This document shows, in pieces, positions 18,109-25,927 of a stretch of DNA of 64,000 nt. Under the pieces are notes generated by a model. That model had not been told where the DNA came from. It searched no databases and saw only the letters and a list, made by a program, of their open reading frames with translations. Made by a program: the position numbers and the translations under genes. Source of the DNA: Nocardiopsis alba DSM 43377 (lineage in GTDB: Bacteria > Actinomycetota > Actinomycetes > Streptosporangiales > Streptosporangiaceae); assembly GCF_000341225.1 (NCBI RefSeq), contig NZ_ANAC01000001.1, forward strand, positions 1 to 64,000. The letters run 5' to 3'. Position 1 is the first letter of the stretch. The number at the start of each line of letters is the position of its first letter.

Positions 18109-19164
18109 ATGCGCAATACGTTCCGTTACTCCTTCGCCACCGCTTTGACCGCGGGTCTGGTGATCGCGCCGCTCAGCGCCGCCTTCGCCGACGCCACGAC
18201 CAGCGGTGCCGGCGGTGTGGGAAGCGGCAACCAGATCGTCGTCCCCGTGGACGTCGAGGCCGACCTGTGCGGCAACTCGATCGCGGTCCTCGGCATCTCG
18301 CAGGCCCAGTGCACCAAGGTGTCCGAGGTCCTCTACGAGAGCAGCGGGCAGAGCGCCTCCACCGACGGTTCCGGCGGCGTCGCCTCCGGCAACCAGATCG
18401 TCGTCCCGGTCGACGCGGCCCTGGACATGTGCGGTGACTCCGTCGCCGTGGCCGGCGTCTCCGAGGCCGACTGCGTCTCCGTCGTCGAGGCACTCCAGGA
18501 GGAGTCCGAGAAGTCCCCCTCCACCCTCGACACCGACGGTTCCGGCGGCATCGCCTCCGGCAACCAGCTCAACGTTCCGGTCGGCGCCGCCATCGACATC
18601 TGCGGCAACTCCGTCGCCGTCCTGGGCGGGGCCAGCGCCGAGTGCACCACCATCATCAACATCATCCAGGCCACCCCGGAGAACACGGGGAACCCGGCCA
18701 ACAACGCCTCCACCGACGGTTCCGGCGGCATCGCCTCCGGCAACCAGGTCTCGGTCCCGGTCTCCGCCGCCGTCCAGATCTGCGGCAACGCCGTCTCCGT
18801 CCTCGGCATGGCCGAGGCCGCCTGTGTCACCAAGATCTCCGACGAGCGCGAGAAGCCCGAGGAGGAAGAGGAGCAGGAGGAGACGGAGACCGAGGAGGAG
18901 ACCGAGACCGAGGAGGAGACGGAGCAGGAGAAGGGCGAGGAGAAGGAGACGGAGAAGGAGGAGGAGAAGAAGGAAGAGGAGACCTCCTCCGGTACCTCCG
19001 ACGACAAGCCCGCCCCCGTCGACCAGGCCGGTGGCTCCGAGCTCGCCGTCACCGGCGGCGCCCTGAGCGGTCTCGTCGCCGCCGCCCTGGCCGCCATCGG
19101 CGCCGGTGGCGCCGGTCTCTACTTCGCCCGCCGCAAGCGTCGGGCCGCCGCCGAGGAGATCTAG
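18109..19164 (+). CDS. Four-module chaplin-like, sortase-anchored surface protein
   Basis: The protein is about 351 residues. A signal peptide covers residues 1-27 and ends SAAFA. Four chaplin modules follow, starting near residues 34, 88, 146 and 207. Each has G-x-G-N-Q then a proline, then a first cysteine in a CGN or CGD triplet and a second cysteine about 14 residues later. Residues 245-295 are almost pure glutamate and lysine with threonine. A LAVTGG sorting motif near residue 311 precedes a membrane segment and an arginine-lysine tail. In Streptomyces, long chaplins are wall-anchored by class E sortases that prefer LAxTG and help coat aerial hyphae. Here the module number and charged spacer are larger than usual. 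The AAAGG site lies 12 bases upstream of ATG 18109. Confidence 0.9.
   Translation: MRNTFRYSFATALTAGLVIAPLSAAFADATTSGAGGVGSGNQIVVPVDVEADLCGNSIAVLGISQAQCTKVSEVLYESSGQSASTDGSGGVASGNQIVVPVDAALDMCGDSVAVAGVSEADCVSVVEALQEESEKSPSTLDTDGSGGIASGNQLNVPVGAAIDICGNSVAVLGGASAECTTIINIIQATPENTGNPANNASTDGSGGIASGNQVSVPVSAAVQICGNAVSVLGMAEAACVTKISDEREKPEEEEEQEETETEEETETEEETEQEKGEEKETEKEEEKKEEETSSGTSDDKPAPVDQAGGSELAVTGGALSGLVAAALAAIGAGGAGLYFARRKRRAAAEEI
18361..18747 (+). repeat. Direct DNA repeats inside the chaplin-like gene
   Basis: A 36-base unit encoding TDGSGG(V/I)ASGNQ occurs at 18361-18396, 18532-18567 and 18712-18747 with at most one differing base among copies. The period is 171 then 180 bases. Near identity at synonymous positions suggests recent module duplication or gene conversion. 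Confidence 0.85.
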
Positions 19165-19279
19165 GCTCCCGAGCCTCGGAAACGACCCCGACCGGGGGAA
19201 CACCGCTCCGGCCGCATCGACACCTCCCCGACACGGGGGCGGTGTGGTGCGGTCGGAGCCGTCTCATAACCTCGAAGAC

Positions 19280-20131
19280 GTGCTCAAAGTCCTGTTCTCC
19301 CGTCGCATGCTGGCCTTCCACGCGCTGGTCGTACTGCTCGTGCCCGCCTTCATCTGGCTGGGCTTCTGGCAGCTCGACCGGGCCGGTCAACGCGCTTCGG
19401 CCGTCGACCTCCAGCGGGGCAACCTCGCCGCCGAGCCCGTGTCGGTGGACGAGATCGCCTCCGTGGACGAACCGGTCTCCCGCGACGACCGCTGGCGCAC
19501 GATCGAGGCCACCGGGACCTGGGACACCGACCACCAGCTCCTGCTGCGCAACCGGGACGGCTCCCAGGGGGTCGGGTTCCACGTCCTCACCCCCCTGATC
19601 ACCGAGGACGGCACCGGCCTGCTCGTCAACCGGGGCTGGATCGAACGCGGGGAGACCGCGCAGGACACCCCCGAGATCCCCGAGGTGCCCGAAGGGACCG
19701 TCGAGTTGACCGGGCGCCTCCAGATCGGCGAGACCGAGGAGAACACCGGTCTGCACGGCCGCGACGGACTGCCCGAGGGGCAGATCATGATCGTCGACGT
19801 GGAGGAGCTCTCCGACGAGCTGCCGTACCCGATCTACGACGGCTACATGGAGCTCACCGGCCAGGACCCGGCGCCCGAGTTCGTGCCCGAATACGTCGAA
19901 CTGCGCGAGGAGGACAGCGGAATGAGCGCCTCCTACGCCGTCCAGTGGTGGGTGTTCAGCGTCGTCGCCGTCATCGGGTGGATCGTGCTCATCCGCCGTG
20001 AGCTGCGCGATGCCCGACAAGAGGACTCCGAGGGCGACGGCGCGCTCACGAACGGCGACACTGGTGGGGGACCCGCCGGGGAGGCCTCCGGCGTCGACGA
20101 AGAGGAACAGGTCCCTCGGACCCGGACGTAG
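19280..20131 (+). CDS. SURF1 family cytochrome oxidase assembly protein
   Basis: The protein is about 283 residues. Two membrane segments flank an extracytoplasmic domain: one at residues 9-26 leading into WLGFWQLDRAGQR, the other near residue 220 in YAVQWWVFSVVAVIGWIVLIRRE. The signature LLVNRGWIERG is present in the loop. SURF1 proteins help assemble the haem a centre of aa3 oxidase. The C-terminus carries an acidic hydrophilic tail of about 45 residues. The GTG at 19280 is chosen because the first membrane helix begins 8 residues later; no good ribosome site is seen. It follows the chaplin-like gene by 115 bases. Confidence 0.88.
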   Translation: MLKVLFSRRMLAFHALVVLLVPAFIWLGFWQLDRAGQRASAVDLQRGNLAAEPVSVDEIASVDEPVSRDDRWRTIEATGTWDTDHQLLLRNRDGSQGVGFHVLTPLITEDGTGLLVNRGWIERGETAQDTPEIPEVPEGTVELTGRLQIGETEENTGLHGRDGLPEGQIMIVDVEELSDELPYPIYDGYMELTGQDPAPEFVPEYVELREEDSGMSASYAVQWWVFSVVAVIGWIVLIRRELRDARQEDSEGDGALTNGDTGGGPAGEASGVDEEEQVPRTRT

Positions 20132-20138
20132 GAGCGGT

Positions 20139-20972
20139 GTGCACGACAGCGTGAACGAGGAGCCGGAGTACCCGACACCCGGCGGGGTGGAACGGCGTTC
20201 GATGACGACCGAGGAGAGCGCCAGAGCGGGGCGTCGCTGGTGGGACGGGGCCGCCGACGCCTACCAGTTCGAGCACGGCGACTTCCTGCGCGACGTCGGG
20301 TTCGTCTGGTCGCCGGAGGGCGTCGACGAGGCCCGTGCCCGGCTGCTCGGCGACGTCGCCGGGGCCCGGATCCTGGAGATCGGCTGCGGGGCCGGCCAGT
20401 GTTCCCGTTGGCTTCGAGACCAGGGCGTGGGCGAGGTCGTCGCCTTCGACGTGTCCCTGCGCCAGCTCCAGCACTCGCGTCGCATCGACGAACAGACCGG
20501 ACTGCGGGTGCCCACGGTCCAGGCCGACGTCCAGAGGCTGCCGTTCGCCGACGCCTCCTTCGATGTGGCCTTCTCCGCCTTCGGGGCGTTCCCGTTCGTT
20601 CCCGCCGCCGAGGCGGCGCTCGCCGAGACCGCCCGGGTCCTGAAGCCCGGCGGCCGCTTCGTGTTCTCGGTGACCCACCCGATCCGATGGTGCTTCCCCG
20701 ACGATCCGACCGAGCACGGGATGACCCTGCGCCAGTCCTACTTCGACCGCCGAGCCTACGTCGAGGAGGACGAGCACGGTCGGGCCCTGTACGCGGAACA
20801 CCACCACACGGTGGGCGACTGGATCCGCGGGCTCGTGGCGGCCGGCCTGGTCGTGCGCGACATGGTCGAACCCGAGTGGCCCGAGGACAACGATCAGGTG
20901 TGGGGAGGCTGGGGTCCGGTCCGCGGACGTGTCCTCCCCGGTACCGCCATCTTCGTCACCACCAGACCCTGA
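20139..20972 (+). CDS. Class I SAM-dependent methyltransferase
   Basis: The protein is about 277 residues if it starts at GTG 20139. The conserved part begins RRWWDGAADAYQFEHGDFL. The SAM-binding motif I is ILEIGCGAGQCSRWL, motif II is VVAFDVSLRQLQHSR and the later motif is RVLKPGGRFVFSVTHP. The substrate is unknown; the family is common and single-copy in actinobacteria. Alternatives for the start are GTG 20151 and ATG 20202. The frame opens just after the SURF1 stop, so the two are likely co-transcribed. Confidence 0.83.
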   Translation: MHDSVNEEPEYPTPGGVERRSMTTEESARAGRRWWDGAADAYQFEHGDFLRDVGFVWSPEGVDEARARLLGDVAGARILEIGCGAGQCSRWLRDQGVGEVVAFDVSLRQLQHSRRIDEQTGLRVPTVQADVQRLPFADASFDVAFSAFGAFPFVPAAEAALAETARVLKPGGRFVFSVTHPIRWCFPDDPTEHGMTLRQSYFDRRAYVEEDEHGRALYAEHHHTVGDWIRGLVAAGLVVRDMVEPEWPEDNDQVWGGWGPVRGRVLPGTAIFVTTRP

Positions 20973-21055
20973 CCTCCCGCCCCGGGGCCAGCGAAAATCG
21001 CTTGGGGGCGGTAGGGCCGGTTCGTTAGCGTCGGGGGCCGACGAGAGGAGCGACG

Positions 21056-21865
21056 GTGTCCCAACGCTTGCGTGAGGTGTGGCGACAGTCCAGGGAGGCC
21101 TACGAGAGGGGCTCCTACCCGGTGGAAGGGCGGGAGGTGGACCTGACCGCGCCGCTGGCCGAGATGAGGTCCGGCACCCGCCTGCACACGCCCGAGGAGA
21201 TCGCCTCGCTTCCGCTGCCCGAACCGCGGTTCGAGACCCGGTACGAGGTGACCGGAGAGGACACCCTCACGGCCGCGCGAAGACTGACCGTCGAGACCGG
21301 CGGCCGTGTCGCGGCGCTCAACTTCGCCTCCGCGCGCAACCCCGGCGGCGGTGTGGCCAACGGCGCGCGGGCCCAGGAGGAGAGCCTGGCCCGATCCAGT
21401 GCCCTGTACGACTCGTTGATCCGGTGCCCGGACTTCTACGCGCACCATCGGGCCGAACGGAGCCTGCTGTACAGCGACCGGGTGATCTGGTCGCCGAGCG
21501 TGCCCGTCTACCGCGACGCCCAGGGCGACTGGCTGCCCGAGGCGGTGCCGGTCGACATGCTCACCTCGGCCGCGCCCAACCGAAGGATGGTGGAGCGCAA
21601 CCAGCCCGAGCGGGCGGCGTCGGTGTCGCCCGCGCTGGAGTCCCGAGCCCGCGCGGTGCTCGCCGTGGCGGCCCACCACGGGGCCTCGCGCCTGATCCTG
21701 GGGGCCTGGGGCTGCGGGGTGTTCGGCAACGACCCGGCCGACGTCGCCGGAGCGTTCGGGAAGGGGCTCCACGGGGAGTTCGACGGGATCTTCGAACGGG
21801 TCGTGTTCGCGGTGTTGGGCCGCGATCCGGGGGTAGGGCGACCCTTCGAGGAGGTCTTCGCCTGA
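21056..21865 (+). CDS. TIGR02452/PARG-like macrodomain protein
   Basis: The protein is 269 residues. The central motif ALNFASARNPGGGVANGARAQEESL near residues 85-110 is the GGG-x-QEE signature of bacterial-type poly(ADP-ribose) glycohydrolases, where the two glutamates act on ADP-ribose. A later LILGAWGCGVFGNDP segment completes the macrodomain-like fold. The expected role is removal of ADP-ribose from a substrate in the cytoplasm. Whether a partner transferase exists elsewhere is unknown. The GTG start is well supported by AGAGGAG six bases upstream. Its stop TGA overlaps the ATG of the acetyltransferase gene, so the two are translationally coupled. Confidence 0.85.
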   Translation: MSQRLREVWRQSREAYERGSYPVEGREVDLTAPLAEMRSGTRLHTPEEIASLPLPEPRFETRYEVTGEDTLTAARRLTVETGGRVAALNFASARNPGGGVANGARAQEESLARSSALYDSLIRCPDFYAHHRAERSLLYSDRVIWSPSVPVYRDAQGDWLPEAVPVDMLTSAAPNRRMVERNQPERAASVSPALESRARAVLAVAAHHGASRLILGAWGCGVFGNDPADVAGAFGKGLHGEFDGIFERVVFAVLGRDPGVGRPFEEVFA

Positions 21866-22348
21866 TGAACGCGTGGAGCGGTGACTGGGAGAGCGAGGGG
21901 CCCGCGGGGGTCCTGATCAGGAACGCGGTGCCCGAGGACTACGGGCGGATCGTCGCGGTCTGTGACGAGTGGTGGGGGAGACCGGTGGCGCACATCCTGC
22001 CCCGGTTGTTCCTGGACCACTTCCACACGACGATCCTGATCGCCGAGAAGGACGGGGGCTGCTCGGCTTCCTGGTGGGGTTCCCAGCCCGACGAAGGGGG
22101 ACGAGGCCTACGTGCACTTCTCCGGCGTGGCTCCGGAACAGCGTCGGTCGGGGCTGGGCCGGGAGATGTACCGGCTGTTCCTCGACGCCGCGAGGGATGA
22201 CGGACGAACCGTCGTCCGGGCGGTCACCTCTCCGGTCAACGAGAGGTCGATCGCCTTCCACCGGTCGATCGGGTTCGCCGTGACGGGGCCGCACGAGGGG
22301 TACGACGGCCCCGGCACGGATCGGATGGCCTTCGAACTGCGACTCTGA
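21865..22348 (+). pseudogene. GNAT acetyltransferase broken by two single-base deletions
   Basis: The product would be an acetyl-CoA-dependent N-acetyltransferase of about 161 residues. The first part, MNAWSGDWESEGP to IAEKDGG, is in one frame. The middle, LLGFLVGF, is in a second. The final part, with AYVHFSGVAPEQRRSGLGREMY and IAFHRSIGFAVTGPHEGY, is in a third. The shifts map to the G run at 22054-22058 and the C run at 22082-22084. Adding one base to each restores one uninterrupted GNAT protein. Either the gene is decayed or these are sequencing errors in homopolymers. The ATG overlaps the stop of the PARG-like gene. Confidence 0.8.
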
Positions 22349-22380
22349 CCGGGCCGGAGGATAGAAGACCCCGCGCCCGA

Positions 22381-23214
22381 TCAGCTCTCGCTCGCCCTGT
22401 TCCGACGGGGTTCGCCCAAGGCCTCGTGGAACCGGGCGATCGCCTCGGCGACCCACCCCGGCCTGAGCCGGTTGGCGAGGTGCCCTTGCCCGGGCAACTC
22501 CACGATGTGGGCTCCAGGGAGGGCATCGCGAAGAGCCTCGCTCCGACGGCGCAGATGGGACGGGCTGCGCCGGCCCAGCAGGAAAAGTATCGGGACTCCG
22601 ATCTCGGAGTACCGGTCGACGCGCACGCCCGCCAGGTCGATGGCCTCGCAGTCGACGAGCTGGCGCCGCGCACGAGGCCGCAGACCGGGAACGGCCGCGA
22701 CGACGGCCCCGAAGAGCCACGCTGAGGGGGCGGGGTATCCGACGACCTCACGGAAGAAGATCGCGATGCTGCGGGCCGTCCTTCCGCGATCCGCGGCGGA
22801 CTCGGCCCTTCGAAGGGCCTCTCCTCCGAGAGGGAGCCCTTCGACGGGCGCGGGCGGTTCGTAGAGTACGGCCCCCGCGAACGACGAGGGTGAGGCCGCC
22901 ATCGCCTCCAACGCCACGACCGCCCCCGAGGAGTGGCCGACCAGAACGGCGCGTCCGCCCAACGACCGGACCACGGACACGACGTCCTCCACCTCTCGCT
23001 TCAGCGAGTTTCGAGGATCGACGCGCAGGTCCGGCCGGTAGGTGCGGCGGTGCACGCGTACGACACGGAAGTGCGGGGCGAGTCGGGTACTCACCCGGTC
23101 CCATGATGTGCCGTCGTCCATGCCAGGGTGCAGAACGACTACGGGAGGCCCGGCCCCCTCGTCGAAGCCACGGATCTCGGTTCCGTCCACGGAGGTGGCG
23201 ATTCTCTTCGGCAA
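22381..23214 (-). CDS. Alpha/beta hydrolase
   Basis: The protein is about 277 residues. VVVLHPGMDDGTSWDRV provides the oxyanion strand near residue 25, and AVLVGHSSGAVVALEAM carries the nucleophile serine near residue 95. The acid lies in a late strand around IPILFLLGRR, and ELPGQGHLANRL provides the histidine near residue 248. The substrate cannot be inferred; similar proteins include esterases and epoxide-hydrolase relatives. The start is an unusual TTG at 23214, supported by a GGAGG site 4 bases upstream. It converges with the GNAT gene, without a clear terminator. Confidence 0.85.
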   Translation of the reverse strand: MPKRIATSVDGTEIRGFDEGAGPPVVVLHPGMDDGTSWDRVSTRLAPHFRVVRVHRRTYRPDLRVDPRNSLKREVEDVVSVVRSLGGRAVLVGHSSGAVVALEAMAASPSSFAGAVLYEPPAPVEGLPLGGEALRRAESAADRGRTARSIAIFFREVVGYPAPSAWLFGAVVAAVPGLRPRARRQLVDCEAIDLAGVRVDRYSEIGVPILFLLGRRSPSHLRRRSEALRDALPGAHIVELPGQGHLANRLRPGWVAEAIARFHEALGEPRRNRASES

Positions 23215-23310
23215 GGGGCCTCCAAAGGGTGTCGGGGGAGTGGGGAGGGCACGGGTCCCGGATTCGCCGATGTACCCGCGGTGGTCGGTTCTGAAGCGGC
23301 GCTGCCCGGA

Positions 23311-23928
23311 CTATGGCTCCCGCTCGGTGCTCTCCCGGTAGAAGCGGTGGATGCGCCGGTCGGGGATCACCCAGAGGACGGCGACGAGCACGAAGGCGAC
23401 GAGCGCGATCCCGATACCGACCCCCGCCTCACCGGGGTCCAGGATCGCCGCGACGATCCCGACGAGGTACAGGACGGGCGAGACCTTGCCCTTCCAGTCG
23501 CTTCCGATGGCCCTTTTGAGGGACGAGTCCTTCCCCTGCACCCGGATGATCGTGCTCTGGAGGACGAAGTAGGCCAGGGCCATCAGCAGAAGGACGACGC
23601 CGTAGAGGATCACCGGTACCTGAGCGAAGCTCGTACTGTCCATCCACGAGGTGGTGAACGGCAGCAGGGAAATGAAGAACAGCAGGCCGAGATTGGCCCA
23701 CAGGCCCCTGCCGTCGACGCGGTCGGCGACCTGGAACATGTGGTGGTGGTTGTTCCAGTAGATGCCGACGTACACGAACGACAACAGATAGCTGAGCAGG
23801 CCGAGCCCGGTGGTGGCGAAGAACGACTCGAAGGTCGGGGCCGCGGGCTGGACCAGGCCCAGCACCATGATGGTGATCACGATGGCGAGCACGCCATCGC
23901 TGAACGCTTCGATCCGTCCGGTATCCAT
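23311..23928 (-). CDS. TMEM175/DUF1211-like ion channel protein
   Basis: The protein is about 205 residues with around six hydrophobic helices. Residues 5-22 read RIEAFSDGVLAIVITIMV, which carries the FSDG motif that forms the pore constriction in bacterial TMEM175 potassium channels. A second conserved stretch, YWNNHHHMF, follows near residue 60. The likely role is a potassium-permeable channel in the cytoplasmic membrane. The ATG at 23928 is chosen because it places the FSDG motif at the very N-terminus, as in the family. The long upstream extension is proline- and arginine-rich and not credible. Confidence 0.88.
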   Translation of the reverse strand: MDTGRIEAFSDGVLAIVITIMVLGLVQPAAPTFESFFATTGLGLLSYLLSFVYVGIYWNNHHHMFQVADRVDGRGLWANLGLLFFISLLPFTTSWMDSTSFAQVPVILYGVVLLLMALAYFVLQSTIIRVQGKDSSLKRAIGSDWKGKVSPVLYLVGIVAAILDPGEAGVGIGIALVAFVLVAVLWVIPDRRIHRFYRESTEREP

Positions 23929-24127
23929 CGCACCCGTCCCGCGAGTCGGCGAGGCCCCGCCGGGAGCCCCGTGTCGAGGCGGCCTCGGTGATCGATCGGT
24001 GGAAGGCGAGCACCATCGATCGGGGCGGAGCGGCCCTGACGAGGGAACCTTCGCTCTTCCGATGCTGCCACCCTCGGCGTTCTCGGCGATGTTCCTCGGT
24101 GCGTGTCCGTGACTTCGAAGATGGAGA

Positions 24128-24163
24128 GCGGGCCCCGGGAGACCCAACGGCCCCGGGGCCCGC
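24128..24163 (-). terminator. Terminator of the STM4015-type gene
   Basis: A perfect 12-bp GC stem with a 12-base loop lies 34 bases beyond the stop of the minus-strand LRR gene. Confidence 0.65.
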
Positions 24164-24196
24164 CTCGACACACGAACGAGACGGGGCCCTCGCCCG

Positions 24197-25204
24197 CTAT
24201 TCGGAGGCCGAGGTGTAGTACATGGGCCCCTCGTCGGGGTCCTCCTCGTCCGGCTCCAGCCGGTCCGACAGGTCGACCTCCACACCGCTCTCGGCGAAGA
24301 CGGTGCGCACCCGCTCCTCCATCTCCTCGCTCAGGTAGTGGTGGTGCAAGTCGAGTTCGCGCAGCCCTGAGAAGGCCGCGGCCCGTTCGACGAGCACCCG
24401 GCCTCCCTCATCGGTGAGGATGCCCAGGGACAGGTCCAGCACCTCGAGCCGCTTCAGGATGGGCGCCTCGGCCAGAACCGGGATCCACTCGTCCAGTCTC
24501 TCGGCGTTGCGCACGCCCAGATACCGCAGCCCTGGGAAGCCCTCTCCCGAGATCAGCGGCGCCAGGTCGTCGGGGTAGGTGTCCTCGCCATAGTCCCCCA
24601 CGCCCAGCCACAGCTCCAGGCGCTCCAACGAGGGCCATCCAGAGGAGGCGATCTCCCGGGCGGCGGAACCGGGCAGCCCACCGCTTTCGATGGTGAGGGA
24701 ACGCAGCGACCCGTGCGAGGGCACGTGCAGGGAGAGCTCTCCGGTCCTGATGGCGCCCGCGGCGCCCCGCACGCCCAACTCCTCCAGGTGGGGGAAGGCC
24801 TCCAGGAGAGGACTCAGGTCGGTCTGGCAGATCCAGGAGAGTTCGCACTCGTCCCAGCCGACGTCGCCGATGAAGACGGAACGCAGGTTCGGAAACGCGT
24901 CGGCGTGCTCGACGAGCAGATCCACCGGCTCGGCCATCTCCCTGCCGCCCCAGAGACCGAGGGTCATCGCGGACACCCGCTCGCCCCCGACCTCGGAGAG
25001 GAAACGGGTGAGGTGCCGGGCTCGTTCGTCCGGCTCCATCCACGAAGTGCCGTCGACACGCAGCCGCCAGGCCACGGAGCCCACGTCGGCGGGGGTGCCA
25101 TCAGAGCCCGCGACCTGTCGCAGTTCGCGCCGCCACCCCTCCTCCGTCGTCTCTTCGGGGAAATCCACCACGGGCAGGCCTGCGAACTCGGTGAGGTTGT
25201 CCAA
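24197..25204 (-). CDS. STM4015-type leucine-rich-repeat protein
   Basis: The protein is about 335 residues with an N-terminal block containing LTEFAGLPVVDFPEE and a series of degenerate leucine-rich repeats. Examples are LEELGVRGAAG, LRSLTIESGG, LERLELWLGVG, LRYLGVRNAE and LEVLDLSLG. This matches the STM4015 family found beside STM4014-STM4013-type genes in some actinobacteria, but those partners are absent here. No enzymatic residue is visible; a protein-binding role is likely. The TTG at 25204 agrees with the family N-terminus. An ATG at 25240 is an alternative with no better ribosome site. The C-terminus is acidic. Confidence 0.78.
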   Translation of the reverse strand: MDNLTEFAGLPVVDFPEETTEEGWRRELRQVAGSDGTPADVGSVAWRLRVDGTSWMEPDERARHLTRFLSEVGGERVSAMTLGLWGGREMAEPVDLLVEHADAFPNLRSVFIGDVGWDECELSWICQTDLSPLLEAFPHLEELGVRGAAGAIRTGELSLHVPSHGSLRSLTIESGGLPGSAAREIASSGWPSLERLELWLGVGDYGEDTYPDDLAPLISGEGFPGLRYLGVRNAERLDEWIPVLAEAPILKRLEVLDLSLGILTDEGGRVLVERAAAFSGLRELDLHHHYLSEEMEERVRTVFAESGVEVDLSDRLEPDEEDPDEGPMYYTSASE

Positions 25205-25376
25205 GGGAACTCTCTTCTCAGGAGGTGAAATGCCTCCCATGCCTAACAGTTCCGGGCGACAGATCGGCACGGCCTCGGCGGAGACCTTGTGACCTCGCCC
25301 CGGGACGGTGGCGTGCGCGGGCCCTGCGGGGACCGTGCGCGTATCATCCGTGCCAACCGGACCGGGAGGTACGAAC

Positions 25377-25628
25377 GTGCGACTCAAGCTCGACCTGCAT
25401 GACATTTTCAATAAGGGACGTGACATCGATCGGGCGCTCGACGACATCATGGACGAGGCCGAACGCAAGAAGGCCAAGACCATCGAGATCATTCCGGGCA
25501 AGGGATCGGGCCAGTTGAAGAAGCGGGTCCTACGCTTTCTCGACCGTAAGGACGTCAAGGCGCGTTACCACCGTGTGGAGAAGGACTCGAAGAACTTCGG
25601 CCGTCTGTTCGTGCACTTCAAACACTGA
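25377..25628 (+). CDS. Free-standing Smr domain protein
   Basis: The protein is 83 residues and consists of little more than one Smr (small MutS-related) domain. LKLDLHDI begins the domain, IEIIPGKGSGQLKKRVLRFL carries the G-x-G loop, and KNFGRLFVHF ends it. Smr domains nick branched or mismatched DNA or RNA, and the free-standing form lacks the MutS2 ATPase. The canonical LDLHG reads LDLHD here. A GGGAGG site 7 bases before the GTG at 25377 fixes the start. It is divergent from the STM4015-type gene. Confidence 0.85.
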   Translation: MRLKLDLHDIFNKGRDIDRALDDIMDEAERKKAKTIEIIPGKGSGQLKKRVLRFLDRKDVKARYHRVEKDSKNFGRLFVHFKH

Positions 25629-25927
25629 TTCATGTTCTCGGAGAGCGTCGAATCGGAGCGTTCTCGAGGTGGGCCGTCCCTTCCGTGTCCAAGGGTCTTG
25701 CGTCACCTCTGAACTGGGAAGACGCCGATTTTCGCTCTTGGTCGTCCTGTTCATGGACGGAAAGCGGAGCGGTGCTCGTTCCGTCTCGGCGTCGACGCTT
25801 TCGAGGCACGGCAGGGCGGTTCGAGTCGAGTATCACCCCGCGCGGCGGCCGTTTCCACGGAAAGGCCGCTGGTACTTTGTGCTCTGATGCGCCGAGCATC
25901 CTCCACCCCCCTCCCCGAGGAGCACGA

